A stretch of 64,000 nt of DNA from VRUE01 sp963774405 (GTDB taxonomy: Bacteria; Actinomycetota; Thermoleophilia; Solirubrobacterales; 70-9), in assembly GCA_963774405.1 (NCBI GenBank), contig CAVZEV010000007.1:186001-250000 (forward strand), in the 5' to 3' direction. Below the pieces are notes generated by a model that was not told the DNA's origin, searched no databases, and was given only the letters and a program-made list of their open reading frames with translations. Position 1 is the first letter of the stretch; each line of letters opens with the position of its first letter. The translations under genes and the position numbers were made by a program. Positions 33,862 through 42,619 of the stretch are shown here, piece after piece.

Positions 33862-35157
33862 GGGCGTTGCCGTCGGCGCGCGGAAGAGCACCGGCCTCAG
33901 CAGGGTCGCCAACAGGACCAGGGCGATGGCGGTCTGGCTCGCGGTCCACACATAGCCGACGGCGTCGATCCCAAGGCTCGGCAGCAGGGCGGCGCTGAGG
34001 CCGAGCACGGCGATGCAGTGGGCGCCCTGGATCGAGACGACGGCGCGGCCGCGGTGCTCGATGCGGGCGACGCTGATACCGAGGGTGACGATCGCGTTGG
34101 GGACCATGCCGATCATCAGCAGGCGCAGCAGCGAGGCGCCTTCGTCGGCGTAGCTCTGGCCGAAGACGAGCAGGGCCAGCGGCGCGACGAGGGCGACCAG
34201 GGCGACGATCGGGACCAGCAGGCGCATCGTCTGGGCGAGGGCGCGCCGGGAGAGGTGGCGCAGGCGGTCCATGTCGGTCGCCGCCTCGACCGTGAGCGAG
34301 GTCATCACGTTGAGCGCGAGCAGCTCGATCGCCAGCGAGACCATCCAGGGCACGTAGAAGTAGGCGGCGTCGGCGGCGCTGACCCGGTTGGCGACGAGGA
34401 TCGGCATGTAGAGGTTGGCGGCGAGGGTGAAGAGCTTGCCGGCGTAGTTGCCGGTCGCCATCGAGAGCAGCTTGCCGCGGTCGAGTGAGCCCTCGCCGGA
34501 GACGCTCGGGATCAGCCGTTTGAAGATCAGGTAGTTGACGATCACGATCGCGAAGGCGAGCGGCGCGGTCCAGGCGACGAAGGGCCCCGAGCCGCTCAGC
34601 GTGCTCGCCAACACGATCAGCAAGAGCAGCTTGGCGAGCGCGTAGAGCGAGTTCTCCAGCGGGATCCACTTGGCCGCCCGCAGGCCGGTGAGGACGCTGT
34701 CCTGGAGGGTGAAGATCGTCGTCGCGCCGGTGGCGAGGACGAAGCCGATCAGCCAGCCGCCGCCGCCGAGGAAGCCCAGCTTCGGCGACCAGAGGCCGGT
34801 GGTGAGGGCGGCCAGCAGGCCGAAGATCAGCGCCAGCGAGACGGTCAGCGCGTAGCTGCGGCCGACCAGGCGGCGAGTCGAGCCACCGGCCACCGGCAGG
34901 TAGCGCACCAGGACCGCGGAGAGGCCCAGCGTGCAGGCTTCGGCGACCAGGGTCATCGCCGAGATCGCCGCCGCGTTGAGGCCGACCACGCGGGCGCTGT
35001 AGGAGTGGGCGGCGAGCGCCCAGAAGCCGACCCCGAGCAGGCTGGTCACCCCGGTGCCGAGGATCAGGTAGTAGCCGGTCCGGTAGAGCGGGTCGCTGAG
35101 GTGCTCGCGTAGGCGGGCGCGCCCGCCCCGAACCGGCGCCGGCTCGGCGGCCGTCAT
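33850..35157 (-). CDS. Polysaccharide flippase-like membrane protein (Wzx/MVF type)
   Basis: A 435-residue protein with 12-14 hydrophobic segments across its whole length. GYYLILGTGVTSLLGVGFWA, then NAAAISAMTLVAEACTLGLS, is typical of the polysaccharide transport family in which the first helices carry this pattern. It probably flips a lipid-linked repeat unit. The cluster therefore encodes both a flippase and an ABC exporter, hinting at two products. It lies 2 bases after the GT4 gene on the same strand. Confidence 0.8.
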   Translation of the reverse strand: MTAAEPAPVRGGRARLREHLSDPLYRTGYYLILGTGVTSLLGVGFWALAAHSYSARVVGLNAAAISAMTLVAEACTLGLSAVLVRYLPVAGGSTRRLVGRSYALTVSLALIFGLLAALTTGLWSPKLGFLGGGGWLIGFVLATGATTIFTLQDSVLTGLRAAKWIPLENSLYALAKLLLLIVLASTLSGSGPFVAWTAPLAFAIVIVNYLIFKRLIPSVSGEGSLDRGKLLSMATGNYAGKLFTLAANLYMPILVANRVSAADAAYFYVPWMVSLAIELLALNVMTSLTVEAATDMDRLRHLSRRALAQTMRLLVPIVALVALVAPLALLVFGQSYADEGASLLRLLMIGMVPNAIVTLGISVARIEHRGRAVVSIQGAHCIAVLGLSAALLPSLGIDAVGYVWTASQTAIALVLLATLLRPVLFRAPTATPSGP

Positions 35158-35159
35158 CG

Positions 35160-36392
35160 CTACCCCCCCGAACGAGCGCGGCGGGCCGCGACCGCCTCCT
35201 CGTAGGCCGCCTCGAACCGCGGCAGCACAGCCGCCGGCGTGAACTCGGCGGCGCGCTCGCGCCCGGCCCGCCCCATGCGCTCGCGCAGATCCGGGTCGGC
35301 GAGCAGGCGCTGCATCGCCGCCGCCAGGGCGCGATCGTCACCGCCGGGAAAGAGGACGCCGGTCTCACCGTCGACGACGACATCGGGCAGCCCGCCGATG
35401 TCGGAGGCGAGCGCCGGCTTGGCCGCGGCGGCGGACTCCAGCGCAACCAGGCCGAAGGTCTCGGGCAGGACCGAGGGCACCACGGTGAAGAGCGAGCGGC
35501 GCAGCGCCTCGATCGCGTAGCGGTGCGGCAGCGGCCCCAGCGCGACAACCCCCGGCATGCTCGCCACCTCGCTCAGGAAGCAGCGGCCGACGAGGACCAG
35601 CGGCGGCGGGTCCTCGAGCGAGCCGTAGGCCTTGGCGAGGACGTCGCAGCCCTTGTCGTAGGTGACGTCGCCGAAGTAGAGGATGAAGGGCTCCCGCGGC
35701 AGGGCGGCGAGATGCGGGTCCTCGGTGGCAACGGGCTCCGGCAGCTCGCGGATGAAGTTGGGGACGACTCGGCAGCGCGCCGACTCGCGCAGGCCGCAGC
35801 GGTCACGAACGGCGTTGCTGACCGGCAGGAAGACATCGGTGCGACGGCGCACCCGCGACTCCGAGAGCCGGGTCGCGAGGGCGATCGCGGCCCCCTTGGC
35901 GGGGCTGTAGTAATCGCCCGCGCAGCGCATGCACTTCGCCGTCGCCGGGCCGCTGCAGGGAGCGCCGCGGTAGAGGAAGCGCTTGGTCGCGCAGACCAGG
36001 CCGTAGTCGTGCAGGGAGAGCGCCAGGGCCGGCCCGTCGCGGCGATCGAGCGGCAGGTAGGAGTGCACCAGCCAGTTGTGGGCGTGGACGACGTCGGGGC
36101 GCTCGCGCCGCAGCAGGCGCCGCAGCTGCAGCGCCGTCTCGGGGTCGGGCAGCGGCGGCGCGTGGCGGCGCTCATCGTCGATGCCCATCGCCGGCAGCCG
36201 GTAGGCGGCGCTGCCGAGCGCGTGGACCGGGATGCCGTTGTGGACCGGGCCGACCTCGGCGCCGGGCTGGCGCAGCGTCGCCACCGAGACCTCGTGGCCG
36301 CGGGCAGCAAGCTCGAGGCTGAGGTCCTCGACGACTCGCTCGACGCCGCCGACGATCGGGGCATAGGACTGGGCGAGCATCAAGATCCGCAT
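35160..36392 (-). CDS. Family 4 glycosyltransferase with cysteine-rich insert
   Basis: A 410-residue GT-B enzyme. MLAQSYAPIVGGVERVVEDL opens it. YFGDVTYDKGCDVLAKAY and PSVLPETFGLVALESAAA (PETFGxxxxE) give the donor site. The insert at about residues 128-170 (VCATKRFLY, PCSGPATAKCMRCAGDYYS) matches the one in the gene at 22444-23703. It is followed by the flippase gene with 2 bases between, so they form one operon. It diverges from the fusion transferase across 47 bases. Confidence 0.88.
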   Translation of the reverse strand: MRILMLAQSYAPIVGGVERVVEDLSLELAARGHEVSVATLRQPGAEVGPVHNGIPVHALGSAAYRLPAMGIDDERRHAPPLPDPETALQLRRLLRRERPDVVHAHNWLVHSYLPLDRRDGPALALSLHDYGLVCATKRFLYRGAPCSGPATAKCMRCAGDYYSPAKGAAIALATRLSESRVRRRTDVFLPVSNAVRDRCGLRESARCRVVPNFIRELPEPVATEDPHLAALPREPFILYFGDVTYDKGCDVLAKAYGSLEDPPPLVLVGRCFLSEVASMPGVVALGPLPHRYAIEALRRSLFTVVPSVLPETFGLVALESAAAAKPALASDIGGLPDVVVDGETGVLFPGGDDRALAAAMQRLLADPDLRERMGRAGRERAAEFTPAAVLPRFEAAYEEAVAARRARSGG

Positions 36393-36439
36393 CGATCCTG
36401 CCGATCGTAGCGTCCACCAACGCGTGCCAGAATCGCCCC

Positions 36440-38533
36440 GTGATCGCCCCCGCGCATCAAAACGACTCAGCCTTCCCCTCGATTTCGGTGCTGATCTGCG
36501 CCTACACCCTCGACCGCCTCGACGTACTCTCGCAGGCGATCGAGTCGGTCAAAGCGCAGTCGCGCCCGGCGCATGAGATCGTGCTCACGATCGACCACTC
36601 GCCGCAGCTGCTGGCCGAGGCCGAGCGTCGCTGGCCCGACCTGAAGCTGGTCGAGAACCACGAGGAGCAGGGCCTCTCGGGCGCCCGCAACAGCGGCGTC
36701 GCCGCCTGCAGCGGCGAGGTCGTCGCCTTCCTCGACGACGACGCGCTCGCCTCCCCGCAGTGGCTCGCGCGTCTCGCCGAGGCCTACCGCGACCCCGCCG
36801 TTCAGGGCGCCGGCGGCGCCGTCCACCCGGCCTGGGTCGAGGGCAAGCCGGCCTGGTTCCCGCCCGAGTTCGACTGGGTGGTCGGCTGCACCCACTCCGG
36901 CATGCCGAAGCAGCGCCAGGCGGTGCGCAACCTGGTCGGCGCCAACATGTCGCTGCGCCGCGAGGCGCTGCTCGAGGTCGGCGGCTTCCGCCACGAGCTC
37001 GGCCGCGTCGGCACGATCCCGGCCGGCTGCGAGGAGACCGACCTCTGCATCCGGGTCGGCCGGCGCTGGCCCGAGGGCAAGATCCTCTACGACCCCGAGG
37101 CGGCGGTCGACCACTTCGTCCCGCCCGCCCGCGGCACCCGCGAGTACTTCCGCTCGCGCTGCCGCGGCGAGGGGCGCTCCAAGGCAGTGCTGGCCGGCCT
37201 GGTCGGCAGCGACTCCGGCCTCGAAGCCGAGCGCTCCTACGTGCGCCGCACGCTGCCCCTCGGCGTGCTGCGCGGCCTCGGCGACGCGCTGCGCGGCGAC
37301 CTCGGCGGCCTCTCGCGCGCGGCGGCAATCGTCACCGGCCTGCTCACCACCACCGCGGGCTACCTCTCCGGCGGGCGCGAGCGCAAGCGGCTGGAACAGC
37401 GACGCCTCGCCGCGGCGGAAGACGGCGCCGGCGCGGGCAGCCCGCGCGTGCTGATGGTCACCCCGCTCAGCCCCCTGCACCAGGGCGGCGTCGAGCGCCA
37501 CGTGATGGAAGTGAGCAGGCGGCTGGCCGCGGCCGGAGCCGAGGTCGAGGTTCTCTGCACCGAGCCCGGCGGGCCGAAGCTGCAGGAAGAGGAGCGCGAG
37601 GGAGTGCGGATCCGCACCGTGCGCGCCTGGCCCGCCAACCGCGACTGGTGCCTGGCGCCGCGGATCTGGCGCGAGATGTCGCGCCGGCCCTGGGACGTGG
37701 TCCACGTCCAGTCCTACCACACGTTCGTCGCCCCGCTGGCGATGTTGCGGGCGCTGACTCTGGGCATCCCCTACGTCGTCACCTTCCACGGCGGCGGCCA
37801 CTCCTCCGAAGCGCGCAACCGCATGCGCGGCCTGCAGCGCGCCCTGCTGCGGCCGCTGCTGAAGCGCGCCGCGCGCCTCGTCGCCGTCGCCCGCTTCGAG
37901 ATCGAGGAGTACGGCGGCGAGCTCGGCATCGCGCCCGAACAGTTCGTGCTGATCCCCAACGGCACCGATCTCGCCTTCTCGGATGCCGGCAGCGCCGGCG
38001 GCAAGCCGCAGGGGCCGCCGACGATCGCCTCGATCGGTCGCCTGGAGCGCTACAAGGGTCATCACCGTGTGATCGGCGCCTTCCCGCATGTGTTGAATCG
38101 TGAACCGGAAGCGCGATTGCTGATCGTCGGCACCGGTCCCTACGAGGAGGAGCTGCGCAAGCTGGCGCGCGAGCTGGGGGTCGCCGAGCGGGTCGAGTTC
38201 ACCAGCACCCCGCCGGACCAGCCGCGGGCGATGGCCGAGCTGCTGCAGCGGGTCTCCCTGGTCGTCCTGATGAGCGATTTCGAGACGCACCCGCTGGTCG
38301 CGCTGGAGGCGGCGGCGGCGGGGCGGCGGCTGCTGGTCGCCGACGCGAGCGGCCTCGCCGAGATCGCCGCCGACGGCTTCGCCCGGGCGATCCCGCTCGG
38401 CGAAAGCGCCGAGGGAATCGGCGCCGCGGTGATCGAGGAGCTGGCCAAGCCGCCGCAGAGGAAGCGGCCGAAGCTCACCTCCTGGGACGAGTGCGCAGCC
38501 GAGCTGCTGGCGCTCTACCGCTCGCCGGCCTGA
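36440..38533 (+). CDS. Fused family 2 and family 4 glycosyltransferase
   Basis: A 697-residue bifunctional protein starting at GTG. Residues 10-330 are GT-A: ISVLICAYTLDRLDVLSQAI, GLSGARNSGVAACSGEVVAF, FLDDDALASPQWLARL and ETDLCIRVGRRWPEGKI. Residues 335-697 are GT-B: VLMVTPLSPLHQGGVERHVM, VTFHGGGHSSEARN, ASIGRLERYKGHHRVIGAFP and MSDFETHPLVALEAAAAG. The join lies after SGGRERKRLEQRR. Two sugars may be added in sequence by one chain. The donors are unknown. It is followed by the GH26 array. Confidence 0.88.
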   Translation: MIAPAHQNDSAFPSISVLICAYTLDRLDVLSQAIESVKAQSRPAHEIVLTIDHSPQLLAEAERRWPDLKLVENHEEQGLSGARNSGVAACSGEVVAFLDDDALASPQWLARLAEAYRDPAVQGAGGAVHPAWVEGKPAWFPPEFDWVVGCTHSGMPKQRQAVRNLVGANMSLRREALLEVGGFRHELGRVGTIPAGCEETDLCIRVGRRWPEGKILYDPEAAVDHFVPPARGTREYFRSRCRGEGRSKAVLAGLVGSDSGLEAERSYVRRTLPLGVLRGLGDALRGDLGGLSRAAAIVTGLLTTTAGYLSGGRERKRLEQRRLAAAEDGAGAGSPRVLMVTPLSPLHQGGVERHVMEVSRRLAAAGAEVEVLCTEPGGPKLQEEEREGVRIRTVRAWPANRDWCLAPRIWREMSRRPWDVVHVQSYHTFVAPLAMLRALTLGIPYVVTFHGGGHSSEARNRMRGLQRALLRPLLKRAARLVAVARFEIEEYGGELGIAPEQFVLIPNGTDLAFSDAGSAGGKPQGPPTIASIGRLERYKGHHRVIGAFPHVLNREPEARLLIVGTGPYEEELRKLARELGVAERVEFTSTPPDQPRAMAELLQRVSLVVLMSDFETHPLVALEAAAAGRRLLVADASGLAEIAADGFARAIPLGESAEGIGAAVIEELAKPPQRKRPKLTSWDECAAELLALYRSPA

Positions 38534-38616
38534 GCCCGGGCGCCGACCGGGACAAACGTCCAGCCCCGACCACGGAGGGCTGAAGGACTGCCCGCGGGGG
38601 CCGATCACCCCCGTGC

Positions 38617-40015
38617 ATGGCAACGCTCCTCTCCGACAACCGCCTCCGCACCCTCCTCCTCGGCCTGGTTGCCGTCTTCGCCGCCTGCGCGCTGGCGCTC
38701 GCCGGCAGCAGCGCCGCCCAGGGAGCCCCGCACGGCGCCGCCAAGTGCAAGCACCACCGCGCGGCCAAGGCGTGCAGGGGCGCCTCGGCATCGCGCGTTC
38801 GCAGCGTCCGCAGCGCCAAGCGCAAGGGTCACAATCACCGTGAAAGCCCGGCGCCGGCCCCCAGCCCCGCACCTGCGCCGGAACCCGAACCGACCCCCAC
38901 TCCCGCACCCGAACCGGCCCCGACTCCCACCCCGGAACCCGAACCGGCTCCCGAACCCGCACCCGAACCGACCCCCACCCCCGTGCCCGCTCCCGCACCG
39001 GAACCTGAACCGGCCCCCGATCCCAGCCCCACGCCGGCCGCCCACTCGATCTACTGGGGCGCCTGGATCGGCAAGCAGCTGACCGGCGAGCAGCCCCCCT
39101 GGGACATGAGCGCGGTCGACCAAGTTCGAGGAAATGGCCGGCAAGAAGCTCTCGATCCTCAACTTCTCCGCCCCCTTCGCCAACTGCCCGACCTCCGGCG
39201 GCTCCTGCAGCTTCTACAACTTCCCGGTCAACGAGATGAACGCGATCCGCGCCCACGGCGCGATCCCCTTCTACAGCTGGGCCTCGCAATCGATCCCCTC
39301 GACTCGCAACGAGCCCAACTTCCAGCTCTCCGACGTGATCGCCGGCACCTACGACTCCTACATCCGCAAATTCGCCGAAGCGGCCAGGGCCTGGGGCCAC
39401 CCCTTCTTCCTCCGCTTCAACTGGGAGATGAACGGCGGCTGGTTCCCCTGGTCGGAGGGCGTCAACGGCAACAAATCGGGCGAATACGTCACCGCCTGGC
39501 GCCACGTGCACGACATCTTCACCGCGGTCGGCGCCGGCAACGTCAGCTGGGTCTGGTGCCCCAACGTCGATCCCAACGGCGAATTCCTCAACCTCGCCGG
39601 CCAGTACCCCGGCAACGAATACGTCGACTGGACCGGGCTCGACGGCTACAACTGGGGAACCAACCCGGCCAAGCCCGACCGCTGGCGCAGCTTCGACCAG
39701 CTCTACAAATCGACCTACGACAAGATCACCGGGCAGGTCGCGCCCGCCAAGCCGCTGATGATCAGCGAGATCGGCTCGACCGAGTACGGCGGCTCGAAGG
39801 CGGCCTGGATTCAGGACGCGCTGGCGAAGATCCCGACCGACTACCCGAAGATCCGCGGCCTGCTCTGGTTCGAGCAGTTCGACGACGGCATGGACTGGCC
39901 GATCGAGACCTCGGCCGCCGCCACCGGCGCCTTCGCCGCGGGCATCCAGAACCCGGCCTACGCCGAAAACAGCTTCGGCTCGCTGGGCTTCGGCCCGATC
40001 CAGCCAAGCGCCTGA
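38617..40015 (+). CDS. Secreted GH26-like hydrolase 1 with Pro-rich linker, one frameshift
   Basis: About 465 residues after removing one base near 39120. A signal segment (TLLLGLVAVFAACALALAG) and a basic region are followed by a Pro/Glu/Ala/Thr linker of about 65 residues (near 78-142), then the catalytic domain. YWGAWIGKQLTGEQPPWDM opens it. RFNWEMNGGWFPW holds the likely acid/base Glu, and MISEIGSTEYGG the likely nucleophile Glu, as in GH26 mannanases. SWVWCPNVDP and LWFEQFDDGMDWPIETS are also shared. The linker suggests reach across the cell envelope. The substrate is inferred to be a beta-mannan-like or self-made polymer. Confidence 0.82.
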
Positions 40016-40038
40016 GCGCGCCGGGCCGGGCAGGCACG

Positions 40039-40058
40039 AAGGGCGCCTAAGCGCCTTC
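40039..40058 (+). terminator. Short hairpin after GH26-like gene 1
   Basis: GGCGC-CTAA-GCGCC followed by TTCT, 24 bases downstream of the stop codon. It is a small stem with a weak T-run, compatible with a terminator before the next gene's own promoter. Confidence 0.4.
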
Positions 40059-40142
40059 TCGGGCTTTGTCAATGGCAATCGAACAAACGTCCAATTGACC
40101 TTGCAAGGCTGAACCGGGAAGAGGCCGCGCCGATGGCAGGGT

Positions 40143-41410
40143 GTGCCCACGACCGCAGCCGAAACCTCGGCCGCTCCTCCTCGCCTCGCCCTCGCCCTGC
40201 TCCTGGCGGCGACTCGGCTCGCCTTCGCCAGCGAGCAGAGCGAGCGCCGCCGGCATCCGCACCGGCGTCGGCAGCGCACCGCAAGCTGGCTGCCGCGCCC
40301 AACCGCTGCGCGCGGCCACGCAGGCCCCAGGGCCCGCCGGCGCCCGCACGATGTCGCGCCCTGCCAAGCGCCGCCGGCTGATCCGGCGCCGCACCCGCGC
40401 CGCTGCGGCGCGACGCAGTCGAGCGCCCCCGCCGCGGTCCGCCGCTCTACTGGGGCGCGACGATCGGCGACCAGCTGACCGGCGAACAGGCCGCCCTGGG
40501 ACATGGGCGCCGTCACCAAGTTCGAGAGCATCGCCGGCAAGGGCGTCTCGCTGGTCAACTTCTTCTCGCCCTTCGCCAACTGCGCGGCGGCTCGGGCTGC
40601 TCCTTCTACAAGTTCCCCACCGAGCCGATGGAAAGCATCCGCGCGCACGGCGTCGATCCCGGTCTTCAGCTGGAGCTCGCAGTCGATCCCCTCCAGCCTC
40701 GACGAGCCGGACTTCCAGCTCGCCGACGTGATCGCCGGCACGCTACGACTCCTACATCCGCGAATTCGCCGCCGCCGCCAAGGACTGGGGACACCCCTTC
40801 TTCCTCCGCTTCGACTGGGAGATGAACGGCAACTGGTTCCCCTGGTCGGAGGGGGTCAACGGCAACCAGCCGCGGCGAATTCGTCGCCGCCTGGCGCCAC
40901 GTGCACGACATCTTCGCCGCGGTCGGCGCCGCCAACGTGACCTGGGTCTGGTGTCCCAACGTCGACCCCGACAGCACCCTGCACGACCTCGCCGCCCACT
41001 ACCCCGGCGACGAATACGTCGACTGGACCGGCCTCGACGGCTACAACTGGGGCTCAACCCCGCCCGGCCCGACCGCTGGCGCAACTTCAACGAGCTCTAC
41101 AGCTCCACCTACCAGCGAATCGTCGACTCGATCGCCCCGACAAAGCCGCTGCTGATCGGCGAGATGGGCTCGACCGAGCAGGGCGGCTCGAAGGCGCAGT
41201 GGATCGAAGAAGCGCTGACCGCGATCCCGGCCTACTACCCGCAGATCCGCGGCCATGCTCTGGTTCGACACCTACGACGACGGCATGGACTGGCCGATCG
41301 AGACCTCGGCCGCCTCGGCCGGCGCCTTCGCCACGGCGATCCAGAGCCCGGCCTACGTCAGCGAAGGTGAGCCCGAAGTTGCAGCCGGCCCGATCGAACC
41401 ACCTGCCTAA
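40143..41410 (+). pseudogene. Secreted GH26-like hydrolase 2, many frameshifts
   Basis: All blocks of the family occur in order but in changing frames: a signal segment (PPRLALALLLAA), YWGATIGDQLTGEQ, SIAGKGVSLVNFFSPFANC, RFDWEMNGNWFPWSEGVNGN, VTWVWCPNVDPDS, LIGEMGSTEQGG and DGMDWPIETS. Single-base insertions appear near 40491, 40582, 40655, 40741, 40873 and 41255, and one loss near 41053, with more upstream. Protein sequence between the shifts is fully conserved, including both catalytic Glu, so sequence error is more likely than decay. The start is uncertain (GTG 40143 or ATG 40134). Confidence 0.75.
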
Positions 41411-41443
41411 ACTCCGGCCGCCAAGCAGCCGATGGAGATGAGG

Positions 41444-42577
41444 ATGCAAGCCCGCCCACAAACACCCGCCCTCGCCGCAGCGATCCTGGCGATCGCGATC
41501 GCCCTCTTCACGATCGCTCCCGCCGCGGCGACGGCGAGCGCCCAACACGGGAAGACAGCGCACGCGAAGAAGCAGGCCCATGCCTCGAAGAAGCGCCAGC
41601 GCCCGCTCTACTGGGGCGCCTGGATCGGCGATCAGCTGACCGGCGAAGAACCGCCCTGGGACATGTCGGCGGTATCCAAGTTCCAGGGACTGGTCGGCAA
41701 GGGGCTCTCGCTGATCGCCGTCGGCTCGCCCTTCGCCGATTGCAGCGCCGGGCCCTGCAAGTTCTTCGAATTCCCCACGGCGGCGATGGACAACATCCAC
41801 AACTACGGCGCGATCCCCTTCTTCAACTGGGCCTCGCAGGCGACCTCGAGCGATCCCTCCGGAGCGACCTCGATGCCCGACTTCCAGCTCGCCGACGTGC
41901 TCTCCGGCCGCTACGACGCCTACATCCGCGAATTCGCCGAAACGGCCCGCAACTGGGGCCACGCCTTCTTCCTGCGCTACGACTGGGAGATGAACGGCAA
42001 CTGGTTTCCCTGGGGCGAGACGGTCAACGAAAACAACCCCGGCGAATACGTCGCCGCCTGGCGCCACGTCCACGACATCTTCACCGCGGTCGGCGCCGGC
42101 AACGCGACCTGGGTCTGGTGCCCCTACACCGAATCGAGCCGCCACTTCGCCAACCTGGCCACGCTCTACCCCGGCGACGAATACGTCGACTGGACCTGCA
42201 TGGACGGCTTCAACTGGGGCAAGAACCCGACCAACCCCCACACCTGGAAGAGCTTCACGGAAATCTTCGCCCCGACCTACCGCAAGCTGGTCAAGCGGAT
42301 CGCGCCGAGCAAGCCGGTCGTGCTCGCCGAGATGGCCTCGACCGGGCGCGGCCGGGCGAAGGCCAGGTGGATCCACAACATGTTCGACGAACTGCGCACC
42401 CGCTTCCGCCGCATCCGCGGCCTGATCTGGTTCGACCAGGTCGATCGGGGCGTCGATTGGCCGCTCGAGACCTCTCGGGCGGCGACCAGGGCCTTTGCCA
42501 AGGGCGTGCGTGGACGCGGCTTCCGGGGCAACGGTCAGGCCGCGGTCGTCGCCAGCCCAATTCGGCCACCGGGTTGA
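41444..42577 (+). CDS. Secreted GH26-like hydrolase 3
   Basis: About 377 residues, intact. The start ATG at 41444 is preferred because GGAG lies 6 bases upstream; in-frame ATGs at 41432 and 41438 are alternatives. The signal peptide is LAAAILAIAIALFTIAPAAA. A Lys/His/Ala stretch precedes YWGAWIGDQLTGEEPPWDM. RYDWEMNGNWFPW and VLAEMASTGRG carry the two predicted catalytic Glu. The cysteine pair DCSAGPCKFF is shared with the paralogues. It follows gene 2 by about 33 bases, so the array may be one transcript. Confidence 0.85.
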   Translation: MQARPQTPALAAAILAIAIALFTIAPAAATASAQHGKTAHAKKQAHASKKRQRPLYWGAWIGDQLTGEEPPWDMSAVSKFQGLVGKGLSLIAVGSPFADCSAGPCKFFEFPTAAMDNIHNYGAIPFFNWASQATSSDPSGATSMPDFQLADVLSGRYDAYIREFAETARNWGHAFFLRYDWEMNGNWFPWGETVNENNPGEYVAAWRHVHDIFTAVGAGNATWVWCPYTESSRHFANLATLYPGDEYVDWTCMDGFNWGKNPTNPHTWKSFTEIFAPTYRKLVKRIAPSKPVVLAEMASTGRGRAKARWIHNMFDELRTRFRRIRGLIWFDQVDRGVDWPLETSRAATRAFAKGVRGRGFRGNGQAAVVASPIRPPG

Positions 42578-42619
42578 TCGGGCAGAAGCTATGCCCCGTA
42601 TTAGGGGTTAGATAGCCAT

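Noticed and set aside
33850..36392. A Wzx/Wzy system with its own polymerase
   Set aside because: No protein with the large periplasmic loop expected of Wzy could be singled out with confidence.
36467..40741. A 1424-residue open frame on the minus strand
   Set aside because: It runs antisense to the GT2-GT4 fusion and to the first GH26-like gene, is Arg/Gly/Ala-rich, and arises from the codon bias of GC-rich DNA.
42594..42607. CCCC-GTATTA-GGGG hairpin before GH26-like gene 4
   Set aside because: Four base pairs are too short to call a functional element on their own.
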